DNA from: Terriglobia bacterium
GTDB taxonomy: Bacteria > Acidobacteriota > Terriglobia > Terriglobales > Acidobacteriaceae
Assembly: GCA_020072845.1 (NCBI GenBank)
Contig: JAIQGF010000014.1
Coordinates: 1-64,000, forward strand
Direction of reading: 5' to 3'
Length of the DNA stretch: 64,000 bases
Below the pieces are notes generated by a model. That model was not told where the DNA came from. It was given only the letters and a program-made list of their open reading frames with translations, and did not search any database. A program made the position numbers and the translations under genes. Below, piece by piece: positions 1-8,524 of this stretch; position 1 is the first letter of the stretch, and every line of letters starts with the position of its first letter.

Positions 1-100
1 AAGCCGCGGACGCCTTCGACGTGCACGTCCCTGCGTAAGCCGGCGCTGCCGCCAACCCCAGTGCGAGGATGAGTAAGGATCTCGCGTGCCTCAGCTGCAC
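1..100 (-). CDS. mshQ: MshQ-like MSHA pilus protein, N-terminal part only
   Basis: The minus strand opens with GTG at 98-100, overlapping the stop of mshP (91-93), and runs off the window edge. The visible 33 residues have a typical Sec signal: a short basic start, a hydrophobic core SLLILALGLAAAPAYA and a cysteine soon after the predicted cleavage site. MshQ is the large secreted protein that follows mshO and mshP in MSHA pilus loci of beta- and gammaproteobacteria. The identification rests on gene order and signal peptide, since almost no mature sequence is visible. Confidence 0.5.
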   Translation of the reverse strand, partial: MQLRHARSLLILALGLAAAPAYAGTCTSKASAA

Positions 101-636
101 CCGTAGGGAGGCTGCATCGCAGGGTTGCCGTTGGGGTCGCGGCAATAGGAAACCCGGGCCGAGAGCTGGCGTTCCACCTGGGCCAGACCGGCCCCGTAGG
201 TTGCGGTCGACTTCAGCTGAAATACGCGGATGTTCCTTCCGACCTCGGTGAAATCGGCACACGAGCATTGGAGAGTCACGGTGTAGCCGGAAAGAACCGT
301 CGCGGCCAGCGGGCCCGAGGGCATGGTGGCTGAAGTGGGGGAAGCTGCCGCCGGGCACGCATTGCCGACCGCGCCCGGACAGTTCGGCAGCGGCGCCGCG
401 CCGGCACTGGCCGTGACGTTGAGCGGGTCGAGCACCTGGTAAGCGCCCCAGTCGAGTCCTGCACGGGCGGCCTGGTAGGCGCGCGACCCCTGCATGTCGC
501 GGGCATGCCCGGTTTCGGTTTGCGTGGTGAGCAGGGTGATGGCCAACGCCAGCGCGGCCAAGACCACCAGGATGAAGATCGCGCTGACGATGGCGAAGCC
601 GCGTTGGCCGCGCAAACTACGGCGTATTGTCAACAT
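91..636 (-). CDS. mshP: MshP-like MSHA pilus biogenesis protein
   Basis: A 181-residue minor pilus component. I start it at ATG 636 because that places a type IV prepilin-like N-terminus at the front: RGQRGFAIVSAIFILVVLAA, a hydrophobic helix of about 20 residues preceded by basic residues, as in MshP and PilX proteins that act at the pilus base in the inner membrane. Several cysteines follow in the soluble part (residues about 85-175), typical for MshP. The start lies 20 bases inside the end of the upstream open frame, whose last 65 codons look like MshO, and the stop overlaps the mshQ start. This is the mshO-mshP-mshQ order of Proteobacteria, unexpected beside acidobacterial-type genes. Confidence 0.75.
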   Translation of the reverse strand: MLTIRRSLRGQRGFAIVSAIFILVVLAALALAITLLTTQTETGHARDMQGSRAYQAARAGLDWGAYQVLDPLNVTASAGAAPLPNCPGAVGNACPAAASPTSATMPSGPLAATVLSGYTVTLQCSCADFTEVGRNIRVFQLKSTATYGAGLAQVERQLSARVSYCRDPNGNPAMQPPYGCS

Positions 637-1381
637 GGATCTGGTGCAGAAGGCTGACGCTCTCCCCGCTGTTCTGAAGCGTGATCCATGCCGACAACAG
701 GCTGTCCCGCTCGGACGAGCCGGTGGTATAGGAGAAGCGGGCCGGCACGCTGCCGGCGACGACGGCGGGGCAGGACACATTGGTCGCCAGCGGGACTTTG
801 CTGGTGGCGTTGGACAGCGGAGGCGCAGCCAGCGTCGAGACCTGGTGACGACCGCCCTCGATGCGCTCCAGGATTTCCAGCGAGCCGTCGGCGCTGACGG
901 TTAACTGGTCCACGCCCTGGAACTGGTCGGTGATGCCGAGCAGTTCGCCGACGATCTGCAGCGTCGCGCCGGCGCCGCGGCTGGCGGATTCCCAGCCGCC
1001 GAAGATGAGCAGGCGCGCGGGATCGAGTGCGGGAATCGCCTTGATGGCAGCGGCGAGCGCAGCCGCGGTGGAGTGCGCGTCGGTGAAGCCGCCGGCGGGA
1101 CCGTCGAGTGCGATCAATTCGAACGGAACCTTCTGCGCGACGGTCATCATCACTTGCTGCAGCTTTGCCTTCGGACCGAGGCTCAGCAGTGTGACCTTGC
1201 TCCCGGGATTTTTGGCGGCCAGATTCGCGGCTTCGTAGAGTGCGTGTCCGGCCCAGGGATCGAGCACGGCGGGCAGCATCATTTCGTTCTTCAGCGCGGG
1301 GCCGGTGGGTGTGCTGACCGGCTCCAGAGTTTGCAGCGGATCGGGAACAACGCTGCCGAGGACGATGATTTGGAAAGGCAT
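617..1381 (-). CDS. etfB: Chimeric frame: EtfB N-terminal part fused to MshO C-terminal part
   Basis: A 254-residue open frame made of two unrelated pieces. Residues 1-188 from ATG 1381 (MPFQIIVLGSVVPDP...) are electron transfer flavoprotein beta subunit: the alpha/beta nucleotide-binding fold with the DPWAGHALYEAANLA, GGFTDAHSTAAALAAAI and LLGITDQFQGV segments. EtfB usually has about 250-260 residues, so its last 60-70 are missing. From about position 817 the translation becomes LATNVSCPAVV ... SVSLLHQIHVDNTP, the C-terminus of the MSHA pilin-like protein MshO, followed directly by mshP. etfB sits downstream of the ETF:quinone oxidoreductase gene with a gap of about 90 bases; etfA would be expected next but the sequence switches to the pilus locus. 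A natural fusion is very unlikely; an assembly misjoin or recombination with an accidental in-frame join is the simplest reading. Confidence 0.75.
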   Translation of the reverse strand: MPFQIIVLGSVVPDPLQTLEPVSTPTGPALKNEMMLPAVLDPWAGHALYEAANLAAKNPGSKVTLLSLGPKAKLQQVMMTVAQKVPFELIALDGPAGGFTDAHSTAAALAAAIKAIPALDPARLLIFGGWESASRGAGATLQIVGELLGITDQFQGVDQLTVSADGSLEILERIEGGRHQVSTLAAPPLSNATSKVPLATNVSCPAVVAGSVPARFSYTTGSSERDSLLSAWITLQNSGESVSLLHQIHVDNTP

Positions 1382-1384
1382 AAT

Positions 1385-1475
1385 CGAGGTTTCAGTTTCA
1401 GTTTCAGTTTCAGAAGTCCCGAGACGCGAGTCGCGAGCCAATAAACTCGGGACGCGGGACTCGCGGCTCGGGACT
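1385..1475. repeat. TTTCAG tandem hexamer and imperfect inverted repeat between etfB and the ETF:QO gene
   Basis: Positions about 1388-1411 hold four tandem copies of the hexamer TTTCAG. Directly beside it, 1417-1475 holds two arms built from CCCGAG..CGCGAGTCGCGAG and ACTCGGGACGCGGGACTCGCGGCTCGGGA, which can pair imperfectly. Similar GACTCGCGAG-type words recur after the pyrophosphatase gene (60573-60595). This looks like a dispersed intergenic repeat plus a small microsatellite; it could influence translation of etfB, whose start lacks a clear ribosome site. Confidence 0.55.
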
Positions 1476-3339
1476 AATTCAACGCCGAATGCAGGCCGCC
1501 GGCGCCGGCGCGGAACTCGATGTTGGCGCTGTCGTCGCTGTTAAGCGTCTGCACGCAGTTCCACAGGCAGGCGCCGCAGTGTACACATTTTTCGCGATCG
1601 AAGACGGGCAATCCGCCGTCGCCGGGCGCGATTGCCTGGCCGGAGCACATCTCGATGCAGAGCTTGGCCTCGCACGCCTGGCAGACCTCGGGAAAGTGAA
1701 ACACCACGTGGTCGGCGTACCCGGATGGCGCCTGCACTTTTCCGCCGAGCAGCAGCGCGTCCTGGTGCGACACCAGCAGCTTGTCGTCGAAGGGGATCTG
1801 CGGCCAGCCGCAGCGGTCCATTAATGCATCGTGAAGCGATGTGTTGGCCTGGACGCAGCGGCGGCGGATCTCTTCGAGCTCAGCTTGCGGGAAGCGCCCG
1901 GCGAAGTAGTGCTCGAGGGTGCTGACGCGGTCGTTGACGGAGCGCGGCTCGTGGCCGAGCGGAAAGCGGCCCTTGGTCAATCCGGCGAGCGCCATGCCGA
2001 GCACGCCGGTGACGACGCCGCGCTGGAAGCCGTCGCGGGCTTTTTCGGCGACGCGGCCTTCCTGTTCCACCCAACTGGCGCGGCGGCGGGCAACGTAGGC
2101 GCGATCAAGATTGTCGCGGGTGAACGGTTCGCCCGCGCCGAGTAATTCGACGACGGCTTCGGCGAGCAGCGTGCCGGTGGTCCAGGCTTCGTCCACGCCC
2201 GAGCCGGTGAGAACGTTGGTGCTGCCGGAGCCCTCGCCAATGCGCGCGTAGCCGTTGCCGGCGAGCACGGGCTCGCCGCGCTTGCCGGATTCCTGCAGCG
2301 ACTTCGCGCCCCAGGAGCGCAACGTCCCACCCTCAAGGTAGCGCCACAGGTACGGGTGCATCATGAAATGCTGCAGGTAGCGATAGGCGGTGCGCACCGG
2401 GCTGCCGAACCACGAGGGCACGAAGATGCCGACGGAGGCGAGGCGGTCGGGATGGATGTAGAAGAAGCCGAAGATTTCCGGCTCGGGGAAGCCGAAGGTG
2501 TGGAAGACGGTGCCGGGTTCGAGGTCAACGCCCTCACGCAGCTCGACGACGAACTTCATGCCCACTGCCCACTCGCGGCGATGGTGGCCTTCGGGCATGC
2601 CGAATTGCTGGTCGAGTTGGCGGCCGACGGGCCCGACCGGACCGTCCGCGATAACGGTGAGATCGGCGCGCACGTCCATGCCGGGCATGAACGCGGCTTC
2701 GGGATTGCCGGTTTTGTCGGTGCCCTGGTCCACAAGGCGGATGCCGGTGACGCGGTCGTTTTCAATCAGCGCCTGCGCAACCGGCATTCCGGGCCAGATC
2801 TGCACCATGCCGCCGGCCGCGATTTGCGAGCCGACCCACTGATTGAACTGGCCGACAGAGAGGACGAACCCATTGTCCTTGCGCAGAAATTCGGGAAGGT
2901 AGGGCAGCTCGAGCGCGTGATCTTTGATCGGCAGCGCGAAGCGGAGCGCGCGAATCGCCGCGTCGGCGGAACGCAGGACGAACGACCGGCGGCTGGCGCC
3001 CAGCGGATCGAGAAGGTAAAGCATCTTCTCGCTGGTGACGCGCGCGGCCATGGGAATCTGCGCGGGATCGAGATCGGGGAAGCTGGCGCGAATGCCGCGG
3101 GCGCGCGTGACCACGCCGGAAACGCCCACTCCGAGATCGTCGGCGCGCTCGTAGCAGATGACCTGCGGAGGAAGGCCGCCGGAGCTCTGCAGGGAGCCGT
3201 CGGCGAGGGCGCGCGAGAGCGTGGTCAGGAAGCCGCCCATGGCGGGGCCGAAGCCGACGCAGGCGATGTCCACGGCGACGGATTCGCGCTCGATGATCTC
3301 CGTTTGCGCTTCCGGGCTCAGGTCCATAGGAGCACTCAT
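1474..3339 (-). CDS. Electron transfer flavoprotein:quinone oxidoreductase (FixC-type with ferredoxin domain)
   Basis: A 621-residue membrane-associated flavoprotein, close to the usual ETF:QO length of about 600. The N-terminus has an FAD-binding Rossmann fold (VDIACVGFGPAMGG, residues about 24-37), followed by a long substrate/quinone domain and a C-terminal ferredoxin domain with CQACEAKLCIEMC and CVHCGACLWNC, which would hold one 4Fe-4S cluster. It should pass electrons from reduced EtfAB to the quinone pool. I use ATG 3339 because it overlaps the stop of the upstream dehydrogenase gene (ATGA) and a much longer alternative start would give low-complexity arginine-rich sequence. The order dehydrogenase - ETF:QO - etfB suggests one electron path from an acyl-CoA to quinone. 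The nucleotide motif GFGPAMGG differs from the more common GAGPAGL of the family. Confidence 0.85.
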   Translation of the reverse strand: MSAPMDLSPEAQTEIIERESVAVDIACVGFGPAMGGFLTTLSRALADGSLQSSGGLPPQVICYERADDLGVGVSGVVTRARGIRASFPDLDPAQIPMAARVTSEKMLYLLDPLGASRRSFVLRSADAAIRALRFALPIKDHALELPYLPEFLRKDNGFVLSVGQFNQWVGSQIAAGGMVQIWPGMPVAQALIENDRVTGIRLVDQGTDKTGNPEAAFMPGMDVRADLTVIADGPVGPVGRQLDQQFGMPEGHHRREWAVGMKFVVELREGVDLEPGTVFHTFGFPEPEIFGFFYIHPDRLASVGIFVPSWFGSPVRTAYRYLQHFMMHPYLWRYLEGGTLRSWGAKSLQESGKRGEPVLAGNGYARIGEGSGSTNVLTGSGVDEAWTTGTLLAEAVVELLGAGEPFTRDNLDRAYVARRRASWVEQEGRVAEKARDGFQRGVVTGVLGMALAGLTKGRFPLGHEPRSVNDRVSTLEHYFAGRFPQAELEEIRRRCVQANTSLHDALMDRCGWPQIPFDDKLLVSHQDALLLGGKVQAPSGYADHVVFHFPEVCQACEAKLCIEMCSGQAIAPGDGGLPVFDREKCVHCGACLWNCVQTLNSDDSANIEFRAGAGGLHSALN

Positions 3340-5555
3340 GCCGGATAATCCAGCGCCTCGGGGATCATGACGCGGGCCACCGCTTCGGCGGCGCGGTCTT
3401 TCGCCAGGCGCGCGCCGGTGAGACAAGTGTCGAGCTTCTGCCGCAGCCAGAGGAACTGCGCGGCGTTGCCGGAGCAGCCGGCGCACGGGCCCGCCTTCGC
3501 TGGATGCGAGCCGTCGGCGGCGATGACGTCGGTAGCACAAGCGGCGATGCCGGGGATGAGGCCTTCGAGCGAATCGAGGTCCTCGGCCTGGAAGCAGCCG
3601 CGGTAGCCCTCCTGGTCCCACGCGGGATGGCGGTTGAAACCGAAGACCAGCTCGGCGCAGATGCGTCCCACTTCACCGGAGGCGCGCGCCGATTCGACGT
3701 GGCAGAGGTCGGTGAAGAAATTGACGAAGCCGGGCAGGCCTTCGGCGAGCGCCGAATTTTCCGCGCCGGCGTTTTCCAGTTCGAGCACGTCCAGGATTTG
3801 CTGGCGCGCGGCAAGCAGCCAGCAGAGCGCGTCGGCGAGGGGGAAGGTCACGCCCTGCCGCGGGCCGTGGTAGAGCCTGGCGCCGTTGGCGTCGGTGGAG
3901 ACCTGGAGGTAGTCGAGCGACCACAGCCACATCATCATGGCGGTCGCGAGCGTGCACGCGCCGGTGCCGGGATGGGTGGAGGCGATCTGGCGCATTTCCT
4001 TAATCCAGTTGCGGAACTGCGCGAGGAAGACCTGGTTGGTCATGGTGACGGAGAGCTGGCGGCGCTGCACGCACTCGGGGCCTTCGTAGGTGGCCTCGAG
4101 TTGCGCGTCCATCCACTTGTGGCCGAGGAAGCCAGGGCAATCTTCGGTGATGCCGTAGCCGCCCATGAGGGAGACGGCCTCGCGCATCATGTTGGCGCCG
4201 TGGCCGGTGTTCCACAGTTTGGCGGCGGGGCAGAGGACGCCGGCTTCGCTGTCGAGAATGGCGAAGCGGACGAGCGGGTCGGACTCGAGCTGGAGGCGGG
4301 CCTTACTGCCAACCGGGAACGACAGAGCTTCGAGGGCGCGCTCCTCGGCGGCACGCATGGCTTTCATCTGGGCGCGCCCGCCGGTGATGTTGCGAAGCTG
4401 GAGAATGGAATCCTTTTCGCGCTCGAGAGGATCGACGACGTCGAAGGCGCGGGCGGCGGCAAAGGCGAGTGAGGCGCTGGCTTCGCCGGTGGCCCAGATG
4501 TCCACCAGGCGCTGAAGCGCGTCTTCGCGCTGCTGCAGGCCGAGCTCATAGCGGACGGCGCCGGGCGTGGCCTGCTCGGCGCCGCGAAAACGTCCGCGCT
4601 GGTAGCGGATGACAGGTTCGATGGCGGAGAGCAGTTTGGCCGCAGTCATGACGCCGACGGTGACGCGGGTGCGGCGGAAGACGGCCTCAATGATCTCGCC
4701 ATGGCTGTAGTTGGGAACGATGACGCCGTCCTTGACGGTGTAGCCGCCGATGATGCGCGAGGCGGGAATTTTCAGGCTGAAGATCGGGTCGCCGGTGGAA
4801 GAGAGCTGGTGAACGAGCTTCTTGGTGGGCGTGCCGCGGTCGAAGATGCCGGGATCATTCTCTTCGAGGATCACCATGCAGGAGCCCTTGATGCGCGCAT
4901 CGGCGGAGTCCACGGCGGCAGTGACAAAATTGGCGTAGGCGATGTTGGTGATGAAGCGTCCGCGTTTGTCCACCTGCAGCACAGGCTCTTGGCCTTCCTT
5001 CCACTCCGCGATGCGCAGTTTGCCGTTCAACATGCCGGTGTCCACGCCGACGTAGGGGATGGGCTCGGTGAGGCAAAAGGCGCCGCGCCAGTGCGGGCGG
5101 TCCTCGCCGGGAGCGGGCGGCACGGCGAGGCGCATGTAGTGTTCGACCTGCTCGTGCGTGCCGCGCTCGTGAATGGGCGCCAGCGCCAGACATCCGGCGA
5201 GGGAGGCAGTGGCGGCGCCGCCGTCAACCCAGGCAAGTTCAAAGGCCACCAGCGCCAGCGCGAGGTTCTTGGGGCCGGCGATGAAGCCGCCGTGCTCGGG
5301 GTCCATGAAGACGGCGGTGATGCCCGCGGCGTCGTAGGCCTGAAGCAGTTCGGACTTGCTCTTGGTCCAGTCGTGCGAGTGGCGTTCGCCGGCGGCGACC
5401 AGCCGGGCGACGGGGCCGCGGGCGACCGAGCGCGAAGACTGCACCAGCATCTGCAGGTCGTAGCGGTCGGCGAAGCGCCACATCAATTGGCGTACGTCGT
5501 CACCGGGAAGGGTGCGCAGGGTTTCCGGTTTGGGCTTCACGGCAGAGGTAGCCAT
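3336..5555 (-). CDS. Large acyl-CoA dehydrogenase family protein
   Basis: A 739-residue FAD enzyme that should oxidise an acyl-CoA and pass electrons to EtfAB. Residues about 90-480 carry the acyl-CoA dehydrogenase fold: GRFITNIAYANFV and KLVHQLSSTGDP in the middle domain, GGRAQMKAMRAAEE, then MREAVSLMGGYGITEDCPG and QLEATYEGPE, where the glutamate after TY is at the family's usual catalytic or near-catalytic place. Simple members have 380-400 residues; here about 250 extra residues follow (from residue 490), helical, with a CAGCSG motif near the end. The substrate cannot be named. It is the first gene of a minus-strand set coupled by ATGA overlap to the ETF:quinone oxidoreductase gene. Confidence 0.8.
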   Translation of the reverse strand: MATSAVKPKPETLRTLPGDDVRQLMWRFADRYDLQMLVQSSRSVARGPVARLVAAGERHSHDWTKSKSELLQAYDAAGITAVFMDPEHGGFIAGPKNLALALVAFELAWVDGGAATASLAGCLALAPIHERGTHEQVEHYMRLAVPPAPGEDRPHWRGAFCLTEPIPYVGVDTGMLNGKLRIAEWKEGQEPVLQVDKRGRFITNIAYANFVTAAVDSADARIKGSCMVILEENDPGIFDRGTPTKKLVHQLSSTGDPIFSLKIPASRIIGGYTVKDGVIVPNYSHGEIIEAVFRRTRVTVGVMTAAKLLSAIEPVIRYQRGRFRGAEQATPGAVRYELGLQQREDALQRLVDIWATGEASASLAFAAARAFDVVDPLEREKDSILQLRNITGGRAQMKAMRAAEERALEALSFPVGSKARLQLESDPLVRFAILDSEAGVLCPAAKLWNTGHGANMMREAVSLMGGYGITEDCPGFLGHKWMDAQLEATYEGPECVQRRQLSVTMTNQVFLAQFRNWIKEMRQIASTHPGTGACTLATAMMMWLWSLDYLQVSTDANGARLYHGPRQGVTFPLADALCWLLAARQQILDVLELENAGAENSALAEGLPGFVNFFTDLCHVESARASGEVGRICAELVFGFNRHPAWDQEGYRGCFQAEDLDSLEGLIPGIAACATDVIAADGSHPAKAGPCAGCSGNAAQFLWLRQKLDTCLTGARLAKDRAAEAVARVMIPEALDYPA

Positions 5556-5999
5556 GTGCAGGTCCTTTCGCGAGGCTTCCCATTCTGGAATCTGACCGCA
5601 CTTGCGTCTGTGATATACGGCACAGGCTGGCGTGACATGGGCACAATCCGGGCATCGCTGATTGCCGATTGTGTGCCTGAAGCGAGCGCGCGTGATTCGG
5701 CGGGGTCGGAAGCGAGTTTACGACGCTGAGCAGCGCTTCGGGAGACAACGAAACACCGACAAATCCAGCCCGCCCTGTCGGCTCACTTTGGGTCATTTTG
5801 GCAGCAGTTCACGGGCAGGAGGCGGGAGATGTGCTGCGTTATAGCGATGCAAGAGGAGAAGAGCGCAGCCGCGCCAGCTTCGCGGCGGACGGCCCCGGGC
5901 CAAGGCACGTGATGCAGGTCACACTGCGGGCGAGGTAAGGGAGGTACGCTCTGGAGGAAGCAATTGCAGTCCGGACCCAAGCATTGTCCGGAGGCAGGC
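5556..5999. promoter_or_regulatory. Divergent intergenic region with a CRP/FNR-family palindrome
   Basis: This 444-base gap separates the minus-strand acyl-CoA dehydrogenase operon from the plus-strand dsrM-like gene, so it must hold both promoters. The clearest element is CGTGA-TGCAGG-TCACA at 5908-5923, which fits the TGTGA-N6-TCACA pattern of CRP-type regulators at nine of ten arm positions and lies 76 bases before the dsrM-like start. A good ribosome site (GGAGG at 5989-5993) precedes ATG 6000. I found no convincing small gene. Confidence 0.45.
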
Positions 6000-6917
6000 A
6001 TGACAATTGCAGTTTACGTCGGCATTTATCTTGGCTTGCTGATCTTTCTCGCCGGATGCGTTCACCGCGTGATGCAGTATGCCCGAGCGCCGATCCACCT
6101 GCGCTGGGAGTTGTATCCGGTTCCGCATGAGGACCCCAAACTCGCCGCGCACGGGGGTTCCTCGTTCGAAACCAGCAACCGGTGGACCAGGCCGCCACAC
6201 TTCAACTGGCGCGGCGAGCTGCGCGCCACGCTTCCGGAAATCGCCTTCCTGAAAGGATTGTGGGAATACAACCGCCGGCTGTGGTACGCGTCGTTCCTGT
6301 TCCATGCCGGCCTCTACCTGACGATCGCCACGGGGTTGCTGATCGCCGCAGCGGCGTCGTTGGGCTTGCATGCGAGCTTGGTTTTCTGGATGCGCGGCTT
6401 GTATCGCGCCACGGCTTACGCCGGCGTGGTGTTGACGTTGTGCGGAGCGGTAGCGCTCTTGTTCCACCGGCTTACCGACCCTGAACTGAAGAACTACACC
6501 AGCGCGGCCGACATTTTCAATTTGCACTTTTTCATCTTGACGTACGGGCTGGTCGCCGCGGGATATCTGGTTCGCAGCGAAGGGACAGCCAATGCCAGCG
6601 CGCTCTTGCGGGGACTGGTAACGTTCGACACTTCGCTGGCCATCAGCACCGGCTTCGCGGCCGGTCTGCTGCTGGCCTCGGCGCTGGTTGCCTACATCCC
6701 GTTCACGCACATGGCGCACTTCATCGCGAAGTACTTCACCTACCACGGCGTGCGCTGGGATGACCGAGCCAACTTGCGCGGCGGGCGGGTGGAAGCGAAA
6801 GTCGCCGAGTACCTGGCTTCCAAGCCGACCTGGGCGGCGGCACACATCGGGGCCGACGGGCAAAAAACCTGGGCGGAGATTGTGGCGGCGAATCCCGCGC
6901 AGGAGGTTCGCAAGTGA
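6000..6917 (+). CDS. DsrM-like membrane cytochrome b subunit (second copy)
   Basis: A 305-residue integral membrane protein of the DsrM / NarI / HdrE type, with five to six hydrophobic helices: one at the N-terminus (MTIAVYVGIYLGLLIFLAG), then around residues 95-120, 130-160, 180-205 and 220-250. Histidines in FLFHAGLYL, LLFHRLTD and FNLHFFILTYG, plus HMAHF at the end, are candidates for heme b ligands. It would exchange electrons with menaquinol. ATG 6000 is preceded by GGAGG at 7 bases; an upstream in-frame ATG at 5964 has no such site. It overlaps the dsrK-like gene by four bases. It is shorter than, and only loosely like, the DsrM in the main operon. Confidence 0.75.
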   Translation: MTIAVYVGIYLGLLIFLAGCVHRVMQYARAPIHLRWELYPVPHEDPKLAAHGGSSFETSNRWTRPPHFNWRGELRATLPEIAFLKGLWEYNRRLWYASFLFHAGLYLTIATGLLIAAAASLGLHASLVFWMRGLYRATAYAGVVLTLCGAVALLFHRLTDPELKNYTSAADIFNLHFFILTYGLVAAGYLVRSEGTANASALLRGLVTFDTSLAISTGFAAGLLLASALVAYIPFTHMAHFIAKYFTYHGVRWDDRANLRGGRVEAKVAEYLASKPTWAAAHIGADGQKTWAEIVAANPAQEVRK

Positions 6918-8515
6918 AAAGCCTGCTGAACATCGCGGATGTCGCTCGCCGCGATCGCGAGCCTGTCGCGCATCTCGAGAACAGTGACCTGATGCCCCTG
7001 CCTCCGCCGCTGGACGGCCATGACCGGGCGTGGGGAGCGCTCGCAGCGCAGATTCGGGACAAGTACGAATGCGGGCTGGATGACACTTGCGCGGTCAGCG
7101 TGCCGCAACCGAAGACGGCGGCCGAAGAGCAGCGCCTGGTGGCGCAGTTTCTCTCCGGTCTGGAAAAGCTGTTTACCCGGGAAAACAACTGGACCTTTCT
7201 GCAGCCGCTGCTGCTGACCATGGAGCACTGCACGCACTGCCAGACGTGCGCGGAAGCGTGCCACATCTTTGAAGCCAGCGGCCGGAACGAGCTCTACCGC
7301 CCCGTGTTCCGATCGGAAATCCTGCGGCGGCTCTACTTCAAGCACGTCAAGCACGGCGGCCTGGTCTCGGCGTGGCAGCACGGCGACGTGGAATTGAACT
7401 GGCCGCTGGTGGCGCGGCTGATTGAATTGTCGTATCGCTGCAACCTGTGCCGCCGTTGCGCGCAGACGTGCCCGATCGGCGCCGACAACGGGCTCGTCGC
7501 CCACGAACTCCGAAAGCTGTTCAGCCAGGAAATGGGAATCGCAGCCAAGGAACTGCACCAGCAAGGATCCATGCTGCAGTTGCAGGTCGGCTCGTCCACC
7601 GGCATGAGCCCGGAGGTGGTGAAGGACAATGTCGCCTTCATTGATGAAGACATCAGCGAGAGGACCGGCATCGAGGTGCACACACCGTGGGACGTCGAAG
7701 GCGCGGATGTGCTGCTGATTCACAATGCCGGCGAGATCATGGCATGGCCGGAGAATCCGGGAGCGTTCGCGCTGATCCTGAGCATGGCCGGAGTGAAGTG
7801 GACCATGTCGTCGGAGCTGGCGGGATACGACTCCATCAATTACGGCCTGTGGTACGACGACGTGCAATTCGCCCGCGTCGCGTTGCAGCACGCGGAAATC
7901 GCGCGCCAGCTCAAGGTCAAGAAGATCGTCGTAGGGGAATGTGGCCACGCGCACAAGGCGCTGTGCGTTGTCGCCGACCGCCTGCTGAGCGGTGACCTGA
8001 ACGTTCCGCGCGAGAGTTCCCTCACCTTGCTGCGCGACATCGTCATGAGCGGGCGCATCAAGTTCGATCCTGCCCGCAATGACTTTCCTGTGACCTTGCA
8101 TGATCCCTGCAATCTGGTGCGCTTAATGGGCGTGGTCGAGCCGCAACGCGAAGTGGTGCGCGCCTTGTGCCCGCGTTTCCGGGAAATGGAACCGCACGGC
8201 GTGGACAATTACTGCTGCGGCGGCGGCAGCGGCTTTGCCATCATGAGCGGGCACAACTTTCCCGATTGGCGGTTTCATGTGGCTGGGCGCAAGAAGCTGG
8301 AGCAGGTGCTGAACGCATTTTCCGACTGCCTGGAAGCGGAAATTCCCAAGTATCTCTGCGCGCCCTGCAGCAACTGCAAGGGCCAGTTCCGCGACATGCT
8401 GGCGTACTACAAGCTGTGGGAGCAGAACCGGATCCTCTACGGCGGTCTGGCGGAGCTGATCGTAAATGCGATGGTGGACGTGAAGCCCGGCTTCATTGAG
8501 TGGGAGTGGCGCTGA
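6914..8515 (+). CDS. DsrK/HdrD-like iron-sulfur catalytic subunit (second copy)
   Basis: A 533-residue cytoplasmic protein that should form a membrane complex with the preceding cytochrome b. It has two 4Fe-4S motifs, CTHCQTCAEACHIFE (residues about 103-117) and CNLCRRCAQTCPIG (residues 177-190), then two CCG-type domains: VVGECGHAHKA, HDPCNLVRLMG, NYCCGGGSGFAI and CAPCSNCKGQF. These CCG cysteines bind the special 4Fe-4S cluster that works on disulfides in HdrB/HdrD and on DsrC in DsrK. It starts with GTG 6914, overlapping the upstream stop (GTGA) behind AGGAGG. Paralogous dsrMK pairs are known in sulfite-reducing Acidobacteriota; the partner of this one is unknown, and its closeness to the ETF genes is suggestive only. 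Confidence 0.8.
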   Translation: MKSLLNIADVARRDREPVAHLENSDLMPLPPPLDGHDRAWGALAAQIRDKYECGLDDTCAVSVPQPKTAAEEQRLVAQFLSGLEKLFTRENNWTFLQPLLLTMEHCTHCQTCAEACHIFEASGRNELYRPVFRSEILRRLYFKHVKHGGLVSAWQHGDVELNWPLVARLIELSYRCNLCRRCAQTCPIGADNGLVAHELRKLFSQEMGIAAKELHQQGSMLQLQVGSSTGMSPEVVKDNVAFIDEDISERTGIEVHTPWDVEGADVLLIHNAGEIMAWPENPGAFALILSMAGVKWTMSSELAGYDSINYGLWYDDVQFARVALQHAEIARQLKVKKIVVGECGHAHKALCVVADRLLSGDLNVPRESSLTLLRDIVMSGRIKFDPARNDFPVTLHDPCNLVRLMGVVEPQREVVRALCPRFREMEPHGVDNYCCGGGSGFAIMSGHNFPDWRFHVAGRKKLEQVLNAFSDCLEAEIPKYLCAPCSNCKGQFRDMLAYYKLWEQNRILYGGLAELIVNAMVDVKPGFIEWEWR

Positions 8516-8524
8516 GCTGCAAGT

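Noticed and set aside
2-38. A plus-strand tail reading AADAFDVHVPA before a stop
   Set aside because: It could be the end of a gene outside the window, but the minus strand here gives a good MshQ signal peptide in the right place after mshP.
6740-8101. A 453-codon open frame opposite the second dsrK
   Set aside because: Same codon-shadow effect; no ribosome site, no recognisable domain, and the plus-strand protein is clearly real.
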